The notes below the pieces were generated by a model. The model saw only the letters and a program-made list of their open reading frames with translations, had not been told where the DNA came from and searched no databases. A program made the translations under genes and the position numbers. 64,000 nucleotides of DNA, taken from positions 46,385 to 110,384 of the IMG/VR virus record IMGVR_UViG_3300035670_000067; one strand, 5' to 3'. Below are positions 57,095 to 64,000 of the stretch, piece after piece; within the stretch, counting starts at the first letter, position 1; each line of letters begins with the position of its first letter. The stretch comes from a virus.

Positions 57095-57807
57095 TATTGA
57101 TTCCTTTCATGTCTGTTAGCTACATCTGCCCAATCGTTATTTTCAGTTACCGAACCTGCATATTCAATAACCGGCGGCTTTTTGAGATCTTCGAATTTAT
57201 ATGTACTGGCCAGATTTTCTATGAAGTTCTTAATCTTAAGCTGCCAATCGGTTCTCATTTTACTATTGAAAAAGTAAACATCAGCATGTGATCTTATTAT
57301 CGGATAAAACGATTCGGACTTATGCCGCGACGCTTCGTTTGTACTTCTTGGATCATCCGTATCTATGAAAACCAAAGTAAATCCATTATTCTTTACATAT
57401 TCTAATTCTGCAGGACGCCTTACATCCTTAATGCAGAACCCAAGCCTAACCGCTCCAAGTTCTTGCATTGTTTCGCGCAAACGAATGAACTCTTCTTGCA
57501 CTGAATCAACAAACACTCCGGGATAGATTTCTGGCAACATATCAAATGCCTGCCACACCATGCGCGGAGTATATTGCACCTTCGTTTCTGGATTAGTGTA
57601 AACTATCCTCGTCTCTTTCTCTGAACTTTCGTAATCAAACTGCATAAATCCAAATATGGATTTAACTATTTTCTTGAGCTGATCGCTAAAGCTAGCCACA
57701 GTAAAGCAATATTCCATTTCAAGCGTGTCTGTGACAGTGTCCTTACCTGAATATTTTGGACCACTGAATGCCAATTTCGTTACAGATATAACATTTTCTT
57801 CACCCAT
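57094..57807 (-). CDS. Deoxynucleoside monophosphate kinase (T4 gp1-like)
   Basis: 238 residues from ATG 57807 (eight-base ATGGGTGA overlap). Walker A is FSGPKYSGKDTVTD, followed by VASFSDQLKKIVKSIFGF and RMVWQAFDMLPEIYP, the conserved series of phage dNMP kinases. It would raise hmdUMP or other dNMPs to diphosphates for DNA synthesis. Confidence 0.82.
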   Translation of the reverse strand: MGEENVISVTKLAFSGPKYSGKDTVTDTLEMEYCFTVASFSDQLKKIVKSIFGFMQFDYESSEKETRIVYTNPETKVQYTPRMVWQAFDMLPEIYPGVFVDSVQEEFIRLRETMQELGAVRLGFCIKDVRRPAELEYVKNNGFTLVFIDTDDPRSTNEASRHKSESFYPIIRSHADVYFFNSKMRTDWQLKIKNFIENLASTYKFEDLKKPPVIEYAGSVTENNDWADVANRHERNQ

Positions 57808-58837
57808 TGTGCACACCTAGGATCTTTGCGACATGCAGCATGTTCGCAGGTTTGTTGTATTTATTGAATGTCCACTGAGCGGGTTTCCAGCTAACATCTC
57901 TATTCGCGTCTATGCTTCTAGCCCATCCGTCTCTGGACATATATCTATTACGAGGCCGCCCGCGATCCTCATAAGCTTTCATGTATTTGCTAAACTCACA
58001 AAGACAATTTTCCAAGGACATTACAGTAAGATAAGGATACGGCTGATCCTCAAATGTTTTCAGAAAATCTACATCGTAAAGTCTAGAATTCTTTAACTGA
58101 TTATTACGCAACCAATAATTCAACTCTTCGTATCCATTATCTTCTATGGTCTTTTCGGTAAACAACTCATGCAGTCCGCGTTTAGCCCCCGGTCCATCAA
58201 TAACAAAGTCATCTTCTCCAAACTTAGTACGATCTGAATAGCTTAAATCTACTGCAATCTGATATCCTAAGAACGGCCCTATCCCCTGAATGCTACGCAG
58301 ATAATAGTAGCATTCTTCCATTGATTTGTCGAACGCGTCACGTAAACAGCCAGACTTTTCATCATCATTGAGCTGATCGGTTATTTGCCCAAGCAACAAA
58401 GAAATTCTTGTAATCTTATCCATACCAAATCCGAACATACTGTACCCGCTGACAGTAAACGCATTGGTGAAAACATTTTCATTAGCTGATAAATTCAATA
58501 GTCTTAATCGCAACCCTTCTTGATCATATTTTCTGTAATCTGGCATATGGCCATGATACAGAAATGTCTCTATCTTGTTGAACAATCTGTATAAGACATG
58601 ATTAAAGAAGAACGAAGCATCATCAACATATTCTTGCTTCTGCAACCATTCTGTCACAAATCTAGTGCCGCGGTCTAATTCGCGGAAGATATTGGTGAAT
58701 TTGAAATCTGCTAATATTGGATCTTTAGTCCAAGGTGGTGGAAGGTTTTGTAGTTCTTTTCTTTTGTATATTTCGTGTCGTTCTGCTATGAATTTCCAAA
58801 ACAAACCCATATTTTCTTTATAATAGAATACTGACAT
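57800..58837 (-). CDS. 5-hmdU DNA kinase-like protein (HMUDK/thymine hypermodification family)
   Basis: 345 residues. FWKFIAERHEIYKRKELQN, PPPWTKDPILADFKFTNIF, RELDRGTRFV and later SIQGIGPFLGYQIAVDLSY and DGPGAKRGLHELF follow the helical domain family of phage 5-hydroxymethyl-dU DNA kinases and alpha-glutamyl/putrescinyl thymine pyrophosphorylases (families studied in ViI, M6, SP10 and phi W-14). These enzymes activate hmdU in DNA for replacement by amines or sugars. No P-loop is seen here, so it may work with a partner. Confidence 0.75.
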   Translation of the reverse strand: MSVFYYKENMGLFWKFIAERHEIYKRKELQNLPPPWTKDPILADFKFTNIFRELDRGTRFVTEWLQKQEYVDDASFFFNHVLYRLFNKIETFLYHGHMPDYRKYDQEGLRLRLLNLSANENVFTNAFTVSGYSMFGFGMDKITRISLLLGQITDQLNDDEKSGCLRDAFDKSMEECYYYLRSIQGIGPFLGYQIAVDLSYSDRTKFGEDDFVIDGPGAKRGLHELFTEKTIEDNGYEELNYWLRNNQLKNSRLYDVDFLKTFEDQPYPYLTVMSLENCLCEFSKYMKAYEDRGRPRNRYMSRDGWARSIDANRDVSWKPAQWTFNKYNKPANMLHVAKILGVHNG

Positions 58838-58840
58838 AAA

Positions 58841-59302
58841 CTATTTCCACCAATGAGGAGTTTCTCTTTTTGTCCAAACAGCCAGATGCCTTTTGCATTC
58901 TATCATATATTGTCTATTCGACTTTATTGGCTCCAACTTTTCATAACCAGATTGAGTTAAGAAATACAATTTTCCATCAGGTAATTCTAGCGGATGTTCT
59001 TCTACCCATTCAAGAATCCTGCCGCAACTATGTTCGTTGCCATATCTGTAGTAATGTTCAGCAAATATGCACCAGCCTAGCCTAAGCGCGAACTTAAAAT
59101 TTTCGCTATTTTCATAAACCCATCTTTGAACACGTATATTCATGCGCTTATCTAATTCTCTGTACGGCATATCACCATCATATCCATTCCGGTGATATGC
59201 CGTACAAAGCAACTGAGCAATTTCTAGCAGAATCTTCATGTGCCTGTCCATGTAGTATTCGGCACACTTGCGAGGATTCTTGTCTAGAAAGAAAATATTC
59301 AT
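58841..59302 (-). CDS. Conserved phage protein of unknown function
   Basis: 153 residues starting MNIFFLDKNPRKCAEYYMD, then HMKILLEIAQLLCTAYHRN and ending HLAVWTKRETPHWWK. This opening (D-x-x-P-x-x-C/A-A) and the C-terminal W-x-K-R-x-x-P-x-W recur in a phage family with no known activity that often sits in nucleotide-metabolism modules. Here it lies between the hmdU kinase-like gene and a DNA methylase. Confidence 0.65.
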   Translation of the reverse strand: MNIFFLDKNPRKCAEYYMDRHMKILLEIAQLLCTAYHRNGYDGDMPYRELDKRMNIRVQRWVYENSENFKFALRLGWCIFAEHYYRYGNEHSCGRILEWVEEHPLELPDGKLYFLTQSGYEKLEPIKSNRQYMIECKRHLAVWTKRETPHWWK

Positions 59303-59847
59303 CGGGTCACAGATTTAGATTTGAAATCTACTATATCAACCGATATACTATCTATTTTCAATCTCTTACACACCCTTTCGACTGTTCTGCTACCAGCGCA
59401 TGGATCGTAAACAATCCCACGACCCGGCCAATGATTTCTTATAAGCCTTTCAATAAGACTTTCTGGTTTTTTCCAAGCATGTTCATCATTTCTAAATAGC
59501 CGGTCAGTAAAAATTCCAGTTCTATTACTCCAATGCAATTGTTCTGTAAATGATAATCCATAACACGCCATTACTTCTATAAAACGACTGTATCGTTTTA
59601 TGGTATTCTTTGTTGATTCTGGCTTTATCCAGTGCAGCAGTTGTTCCGGCTTAAATGGTAAATTCCAAACATCATCGGGCCACATGAAAATGATTGAAGG
59701 AATATCCTTTTCAACAGCCATGGAAACCAGATCACGCACATCTTCACTACCATACACAGGATCTGCTATCATCAAAGTGACTTCTTTAGTGGGCAGATTA
59801 TCCTGCCAACGTCCAAGAAAAAACACGTTATTAGCAATTCGCTTCAT
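59299..59847 (-). CDS. DNA methyltransferase-like protein (N4/N6 type)
   Basis: 182 residues from ATG 59847. VTLMIADPVYGSEDV holds the catalytic block as D-P-V-Y rather than D-P-P-Y. HAWKKPESLIERLIRNHWP and GIVYDPCAGSRTVERVC give the K-P and SAM-binding motifs in permuted order (beta class). The Val for Pro is a conservative change, so it may be active or diverged to another base. Confidence 0.7.
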   Translation of the reverse strand: MKRIANNVFFLGRWQDNLPTKEVTLMIADPVYGSEDVRDLVSMAVEKDIPSIIFMWPDDVWNLPFKPEQLLHWIKPESTKNTIKRYSRFIEVMACYGLSFTEQLHWSNRTGIFTDRLFRNDEHAWKKPESLIERLIRNHWPGRGIVYDPCAGSRTVERVCKRLKIDSISVDIVDFKSKSVTR

Positions 59848-59867
59848 ATCGCATTCCAATCGCAGAT

Positions 59868-61145
59868 TTACTTATCGTCTCTTATCTCAACAAACTTTGG
59901 CAGAAGCAATGAAGGCAGACCCTTATCGTTTGTTGAAATGGCCATGTAAACAACACGCGCCACCTTGCCTATAAGCGCCGTTCTTTCAGCCCACATTTGC
60001 TTCAACTGCTCTCGATTGAAACCCTTAACGCCGCAGTGAACTTGCACTCCGTTGAAGTCAACCACAACTGCGCCAAGATGTTCTGCCCAGCTTTTCTTAC
60101 CTTCAACAACATCAACAATCTTCAAATCAGCGTCTTCTTCAACCTTCAGTTTGACCCAAGCATTGGAACGCTTGAATTCATACTCTGACGCCGGGTCTTT
60201 GGCTATAGCGCCTTCGTGTCCAAGTTTAATCTTTTTCCTGAACAGCGCAAGCAGTTCTTCTTCACTGTTTACTGTCTTGTGCTTAGAATACGCAACGCGG
60301 AATTTCTCAGTTTCCTTGTTTTCTGCGTGGAAAGCTTTGATGGCGTCCTTCAACATACTCTTTCTGCGAGCTAACTGTGTTGGACAACGATGCTTAACCC
60401 AATTGCCAATTGGCATGAAGTCCCAAACAGTATAGTTCAGCACCGTAGCGTCATAGCTGGAATCTGCCAGCTTAGGAATCTTTTTGGATATCCTAAAGTC
60501 CTCGAGATGATCACCAGTGTTACCACTCACTTCACCGTCAAAGACGACTGTATTCCCGGCAGCAATACCAATCAATTCCTTATCGAAGATGTGCAGATTT
60601 TCTACCGGCAAGCCATTACGGCTGTAGTAATCAACACGATCAATATGCACAAACGCAATGACACGCTTACCGTTTCTTTTGGTCTCGACGAAACAGGGAT
60701 ACCTAACCTTAGAATAATCCTTATTCGCCAGTTGCACATCGAACGATGGGATAAGATTTGGAACAATCTTATTGGCTATTGTCTCGCCTATGCCACAATC
60801 CAAATCCTTCTTGAGAATACATTCCAAAACCATCTGCTGGTCAGGATTTAGATGAGCGCTGCTTTTCTTGATAGCTTCCTTAGCACGATCGCCAGTAAGT
60901 TCGCGAGTACTCAACATATCCAACAATCTGAACATAACCAAAAGATTATGCTCAAAATCATCAGTATCGATCGGCTCGCTGAGTTCAAATTGCTTAACGC
61001 CAAACGTTATGTATGGCGAACATGCGTACTTCAGCACATCTGAAGCTCGCATGGTGTGGCTCAAATTCTGACGCCACAAATCAATCTTTTCTGTTGGCGT
61101 CAGTTCTTTACTCTTACGGATAAGTTCAGCGGGATTGATCATCAT
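59868..61145 (-). CDS. ATP-dependent DNA ligase
   Basis: 425 residues from ATG 61145 (AAGGGTGAAG upstream). The adenylation motif I is CFVETKRNGKRVIAF (catalytic Lys in K-R-N-G). TVVFDGEVSGN is motif III, GHEGAIAKDPASEYE motif IV and WVKLKVEEDADLKIV motif V. The C-terminal domain has AVVVDFNGVQVHCGV. Seals nicks in phage replication and repair. Confidence 0.9.
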   Translation of the reverse strand: MMINPAELIRKSKELTPTEKIDLWRQNLSHTMRASDVLKYACSPYITFGVKQFELSEPIDTDDFEHNLLVMFRLLDMLSTRELTGDRAKEAIKKSSAHLNPDQQMVLECILKKDLDCGIGETIANKIVPNLIPSFDVQLANKDYSKVRYPCFVETKRNGKRVIAFVHIDRVDYYSRNGLPVENLHIFDKELIGIAAGNTVVFDGEVSGNTGDHLEDFRISKKIPKLADSSYDATVLNYTVWDFMPIGNWVKHRCPTQLARRKSMLKDAIKAFHAENKETEKFRVAYSKHKTVNSEEELLALFRKKIKLGHEGAIAKDPASEYEFKRSNAWVKLKVEEDADLKIVDVVEGKKSWAEHLGAVVVDFNGVQVHCGVKGFNREQLKQMWAERTALIGKVARVVYMAISTNDKGLPSLLLPKFVEIRDDK

Positions 61146-61512
61146 CTTCACCCTTTCTATCTGACCAACGAATAGCAACGCCTTCGTCAATCATGTATTC
61201 GTTGAAGTTATACCATTTCTTGCACCGTTCATCGAATGCATACATGTCGACGAGATAATACAACTGCCCCTCAACACAGTCGTATATCTTAACGAAGACC
61301 TGCTGCCCTCGGCCTAAATGCTTTGCAAAGAATTTCTTCGCCGCTTCCTTATCTTCGATATACAGTCTGTTCAATTTGAGATGAGTTGAAACAACAACAT
61401 TCAAACCAAGATGAACATCGAGATAAACGATATTGGCGCAACGATAAGCGTTCCAGTTAGCCTCTCTGTAACAAGCGTCAAACAGGGTTTCGCGCATATT
61501 ATCTGAATCCAT
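61126..61512 (-). CDS. SNase-like small protein
   Basis: 128 residues: IVYLDVHLGLNVVVSTHLK, then LNRLYIEDKEAAKKFFAKH, QQVFVKIYDCVEGQLYYLV and FNEYMIDEGVAIRW. The order (strand with D-x-x-L-G, R-L, K-x-F-x-x-x-x-L, final N-x-x-M-x-x-x-G-x-A) is that of staphylococcal-nuclease-fold proteins. The usual catalytic Arg/Glu pair is not evident. Overlaps the ligase start by 20 bases. Confidence 0.62.
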   Translation of the reverse strand: MDSDNMRETLFDACYREANWNAYRCANIVYLDVHLGLNVVVSTHLKLNRLYIEDKEAAKKFFAKHLGRGQQVFVKIYDCVEGQLYYLVDMYAFDERCKKWYNFNEYMIDEGVAIRWSDRKGEDDDQSR

Positions 61513-61513
61513 T

Positions 61514-62515
61514 TCACACCTTTATTTTAGTTGAAGTGTGGGCTGTTCTGTTTATATTAACTCCAATCTTACGTAAGATTGGCACAACATCTACTGTTCT
61601 TAGTTCCAAATTTCTAACTAATGCCACAACATTACTCACCTCTACTTTATCTGACATGTTTACTTGATTGAACATTTCTTCTAAGCGCTTCAAATCATCG
61701 GCGCTGTATTCTTCATTCTGTGTCCTGATTCTCAACAACTTCTTGCTTTTTACAACCTGCTTCCAATTTTTCAATAACTGCAAGCGATACTGCTCTGAAA
61801 TTGGCGTTTGTTTCGCAATAAGTCTTTCCTTCAGAACCTTCAACTTAAACCCGGCATCACTCAATGCCGCGATTGCTTTCACGGCACCAAATCTGAATTT
61901 TTTCAACTTCATCTTTTTCTGGTCTACATCACAAGCGCCGGGGATAAAGTCTCCCTCTTGACCACATAAGGCATCAATCAAAATGGATTGTTTAGGCTTC
62001 ATAGAATGCTCAGCATAAAAGCTACGAAGTGAATATATCATGTCTTTGCATGGCCTGTATATCTTCACCTGACTATTCAATAACTGGTAATAGTCTTTGT
62101 CATCACTATATATGATAACGGAATGACCTTCTGCCGCAAACTTATTAGCAAGCCAGCCCACAACATCATCAGCTTCTATACCTGTAATCGCAGCCTGCTT
62201 TATTCCAAGCACTTCCAGATAATCTCTGGTCGCGTCAAGCTCCTTGAAATAGTCGCCAAGATCTTTGTATTTCCTATTCTTTTTGTACAGTGGCCAGATT
62301 GTTCTGCGCCACTGATTGCCGCCGCCAACATCCCAAGCGACTATCATTTTGTCAACTTCTCTGGACTTTACAAATGTATCTATGGATCTCAGTAACCCAT
62401 AGATTACAGTGGTGGGCATTCCTACACTGTTTGTCAGCGGTTGTCCCTTTTCTGAAAAAGAACTATAAATTCTGAACGCCAAATTGTTCCCATCTATAAC
62501 GACAACCTTCATCAA
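61514..62515 (-). CDS. 5'-3' exonuclease / flap endonuclease
   Basis: 333 residues: VVVIDGNNLAFRIYSSF, IVAWDVGGGNQWRR, ITGIEADDVVGWLANKF, SDDKDYYQLL and CGQEGDFIPGACDVDQ match the metal-binding Asp/Glu series and helix-hairpin-helix start of phage 5' nucleases (T4 RNase H, T5 D15 and DnaPol I N-domain). Removes RNA primers. Confidence 0.88.
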   Translation of the reverse strand: MMKVVVIDGNNLAFRIYSSFSEKGQPLTNSVGMPTTVIYGLLRSIDTFVKSREVDKMIVAWDVGGGNQWRRTIWPLYKKNRKYKDLGDYFKELDATRDYLEVLGIKQAAITGIEADDVVGWLANKFAAEGHSVIIYSDDKDYYQLLNSQVKIYRPCKDMIYSLRSFYAEHSMKPKQSILIDALCGQEGDFIPGACDVDQKKMKLKKFRFGAVKAIAALSDAGFKLKVLKERLIAKQTPISEQYRLQLLKNWKQVVKSKKLLRIRTQNEEYSADDLKRLEEMFNQVNMSDKVEVSNVVALVRNLELRTVDVVPILRKIGVNINRTAHTSTKIKV

Positions 62516-63006
62516 TCAACTCCCAAGATGAGAGGCAATCCCTTTGGGTCAACATACCCGCCAGTAGCCACCAAACTATTCGCTTCTTGAGTATTCAGAC
62601 TATTGATTTTCTTGTTAAATCTCTCAAACGCAGATAAACAAGCAAACACATTGAACTGTAAAATCCTCATTTCTACAATGATATGCTTAACATCTTTTCT
62701 ACAGTTTTCCATCACTTCTTTCAGTACAGCCATCACATTATTTCTGCAGATGGAAAGGTTCCCCTCTATACTTTCCTTTTCATCCACATCCCAAGAGTAT
62801 GTTGCGATATGTCCATTCTTATACCTGATGCGAAGGTCTATCTCCCATTCGTATTGTCCATCAGTCATGCGCTGGCATCTTTCAAAGATATCGCATAAAT
62901 TATCGAATATGACATCTAACTTTCCAGTTGGTTCCATCAAATACTGATGAACACCAAACGGTCTGAAAATAACTTCATTCTTGGGCACCTTGCTAATGCG
63001 CTTCAT
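62512..63006 (-). CDS. Unknown 164-aa protein
   Basis: Starts MKRISKVPKNEVIFRPFGV, mixed strands and a long helix (NVMAVLKEVMENCRKDVKH). No family recognised. First gene of the exonuclease-ligase unit, with its own promoter-like box. Confidence 0.6.
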   Translation of the reverse strand: MKRISKVPKNEVIFRPFGVHQYLMEPTGKLDVIFDNLCDIFERCQRMTDGQYEWEIDLRIRYKNGHIATYSWDVDEKESIEGNLSICRNNVMAVLKEVMENCRKDVKHIIVEMRILQFNVFACLSAFERFNKKINSLNTQEANSLVATGGYVDPKGLPLILGVD

Positions 63007-63043
63007 TTTTCTCCTGTGAACGTTAGTTGTTGGTTACTGGTAT

Positions 63044-63071
63044 ATTATACCACACAGATACAGGCTTACCA
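63044..63071 (-). promoter_or_regulatory. Promoter-like site of the exonuclease unit
   Basis: TGGTAA, 16 bases, TATAAT; weak -35 but the usual spacing. Confidence 0.6.
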
Positions 63072-63073
63072 AT

Positions 63074-63589
63074 TCAATAGACGCTTTGGATTTTCCTTTT
63101 TATCTTCTCGCGCTTCACCCAACTAGTTACCCCGAATTTAGTCCACATCTTTATCCAGTTCCCACCATTATCTATCAACTCTAGCACCATTTTTTGCTTA
63201 CGCTTAGAAAGCTTAGACAGAATATCTTTGAGATCTATCATTTCTTTCTGAGCCGCTGGGATCTTTTCCAAATCTGTGTAATAATCGCTATCATTATCGG
63301 AATTGTTGGGAGAATTCTTATATCTGTTGATGTAAGTATAAGTCTCCTTCTGCATAGTCCGTATGCGATTCTTGGTCGCTATAAACAAGAATCGTAGATA
63401 CTTATTATCTTCTTCATAATAATCTTCGAAATGCTTGAAGAAGATTATGACTGCTTCTTGTATCAATTCTTCATCTGTTGCAGTCCAAAACCCACACTGT
63501 TTTCTCAATTTCTTTGTTTGAGAAACAAGTTTAGTTTTTATTCGTTCGAATATTTTATGCGAAGCTAGGACATTATATTGCGTCATCAT
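63074..63589 (-). CDS. Sigma-70-like transcription factor
   Basis: 171 residues. ATDEELIQEAVIIFFKHFE, then YLRFLFIATKNRIRTMQKE resembles region 2 (core and -10 binding). After an Asn/Asp-rich linker, LKDILSKLSKRKQKMVLEL starts a region 4-like part. It could direct host polymerase to phage promoters such as the GTCTAGAG elements (inference). Overlaps the upstream gene by 17 bases. Confidence 0.65.
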   Translation of the reverse strand: MMTQYNVLASHKIFERIKTKLVSQTKKLRKQCGFWTATDEELIQEAVIIFFKHFEDYYEEDNKYLRFLFIATKNRIRTMQKETYTYINRYKNSPNNSDNDSDYYTDLEKIPAAQKEMIDLKDILSKLSKRKQKMVLELIDNGGNWIKMWTKFGVTSWVKREKIKRKIQSVY

Positions 63590-63806
63590 CTGACCTTACT
63601 GCATTTGTTCGGCTCTCAATCCCATCTGGTGGATTCACCCTCATCCAATGAGTAGCATCACGAATACAAGAATATCCGCTTCCATGAGGATACCAATATG
63701 AACCGTCTTTATGACGAATCATATTTACACATCTTCCATATTGAGCGCTCCAAATATCTGTTGGAACATCATCAATTGGACATGTCTCAATCGGTTGCCA
63801 ATTCAT
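63573..63806 (-). CDS. Diverged DUF551-like 77-aa protein
   Basis: Starts MNWQPIETCPIDDVPTDIW and has RDATHWMRVNPPDGIESR, the W-x-P-I...A-T-H-W-M-x-x...P-P frame of DUF551 relatives. Function unknown. Confidence 0.65.
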   Translation of the reverse strand: MNWQPIETCPIDDVPTDIWSAQYGRCVNMIRHKDGSYWYPHGSGYSCIRDATHWMRVNPPDGIESRTNAVRSDDDAI

Positions 63807-63872
63807 TTAGCCTCCCATGCTGCATTAGCCCTATTATATGCCCGTAGGATACCATTTACAACCCCGTAGAAA

Positions 63873-63918
63873 TAAAAAAAAACCCCGCCCCCAGCATTGG
63901 CTACCGAGGGCAGGGTGT
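63873..63918 (-). terminator. Terminator of the gene entering from the right
   Basis: ACCCTGCCC pairs with GGGCGGGGT, followed by nine T on the minus strand, 20 bases beyond the stop at 63938. Confidence 0.92.
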
Positions 63919-63937
63919 GACCGCTTACTACGGTCTT

Positions 63938-64000
63938 TTACTCTTCGTCATCGTCATCGTCATCTTCGTCGTCGGCGTTGGCGTCATCAGCCTCTTCGAC
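63938..64000 (-). CDS. 3' end of a gene with an acidic tail, cut by the right edge
   Basis: The last 20 codons read VEEADDANADDEDDDDDEE, then TAA. The acidic end and terminator arrangement resemble the gene at 37081-37938. The body lies outside the window. Confidence 0.75.
   Translation of the reverse strand, partial: VEEADDANADDEDDDDDDEE

Noticed and set aside
58841-59302. T4 DenV-type pyrimidine-dimer glycosylase
   Set aside because: The DenV N-terminal motif (T-R-I-N-L and the Thr nucleophile context) is absent; only a general phage family resemblance is seen.

Overview
The window is part of a large genome of a tailed double-stranded DNA bacteriophage (Caudoviricetes). A contiguous virion module (HK97-fold major capsid protein, prohead protease with scaffold, portal, terminase large subunit and a likely small subunit) is joined by phage-type DNA metabolism genes, seven tRNA genes, a tmRNA gene and dozens of small genes packed with overlapping stop/start codons. 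No integrase, rRNA operon or host housekeeping block is visible. Almost every gene reads leftward (minus strand). The host cannot be named. Promoters are sigma70-like, and the tRNA set (UGU, UAA, UAU, UUC, UUU, UGA, UCU anticodons) favours A/U-ending codons, which fits an AT-leaning phage in a host with higher GC.

Layout. 1-3.6 kb: sugar-transfer and sugar-nucleotide genes directly downstream of the capsid gene. 3.7-13.4 kb: capsid, protease/scaffold with a nested scaffold start, portal, terminase (an intein splits its P-loop), small-terminase candidate, virion-like proteins, a 62-aa stand-alone glycyl-radical domain and a phosphoesterase. 13.4-16 kb: three unknown genes and a GalE-like epimerase. 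16-25 kb: an accessory region of tiny unknown genes, some very GC-rich and alanine-rich, set in long non-coding DNA full of direct repeats, tandem 28-bp repeats, hairpins and dense GATC sites. 25-42.8 kb: early-type cassettes, each with its own promoter and 5' stem-loop, coding for zinc-ribbon and membrane micro-proteins, six copies of a repeat-rich beta-helix family, a tmRNA, tRNAs, a lysozyme-like protein and a methyltransferase. 42.8-44.3 kb: two paralogous virion-like proteins, one with a long serine tail. 44.3-45.2 kb: the only long rightward genes. 45.2-55.3 kb: sialidase-like protein, glycosyltransferases, methyltransferase, HAD phosphatase, uracil-DNA glycosylase, primase and small proteins. 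55.3-64 kb: Dam-type methylase, thymidylate-synthase-family enzyme, dNMP kinase, 5-hydroxymethyl-dU DNA kinase-like protein, second DNA methylase, ligase, SNase-like protein, 5'-3' exonuclease and a sigma-like factor.

How the parts may work together. The thymidylate-synthase-like, dNMP kinase and hmdU-kinase-like genes abut one another, as expected for a pathway that makes hypermodified thymine in phage DNA. Many glycosyltransferases, two epimerases and SAM methyltransferases suggest that the capsid or the modified DNA carries sugars. The two DNA methylases, together with GATC-dense intergenic islands, point to methylation marks in the accessory region.

The most unusual observations are the regulatory patterns. 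Eighteen promoters share an exact 16-bp spacer, and most are followed by a 5' hairpin. A second family of paired inverted elements (core GTCTAGAG-N-GGTCTATA) sits 49-50 bp apart in three intergenic regions. Others are the tmRNA with a predicted 15-residue tag (AKPVLSFPAPVALAA), the mini-intein in the terminase P-loop, and the expansion of an 18-bp-periodic beta-helix gene family, one copy of which is cut by a single in-frame TGA.
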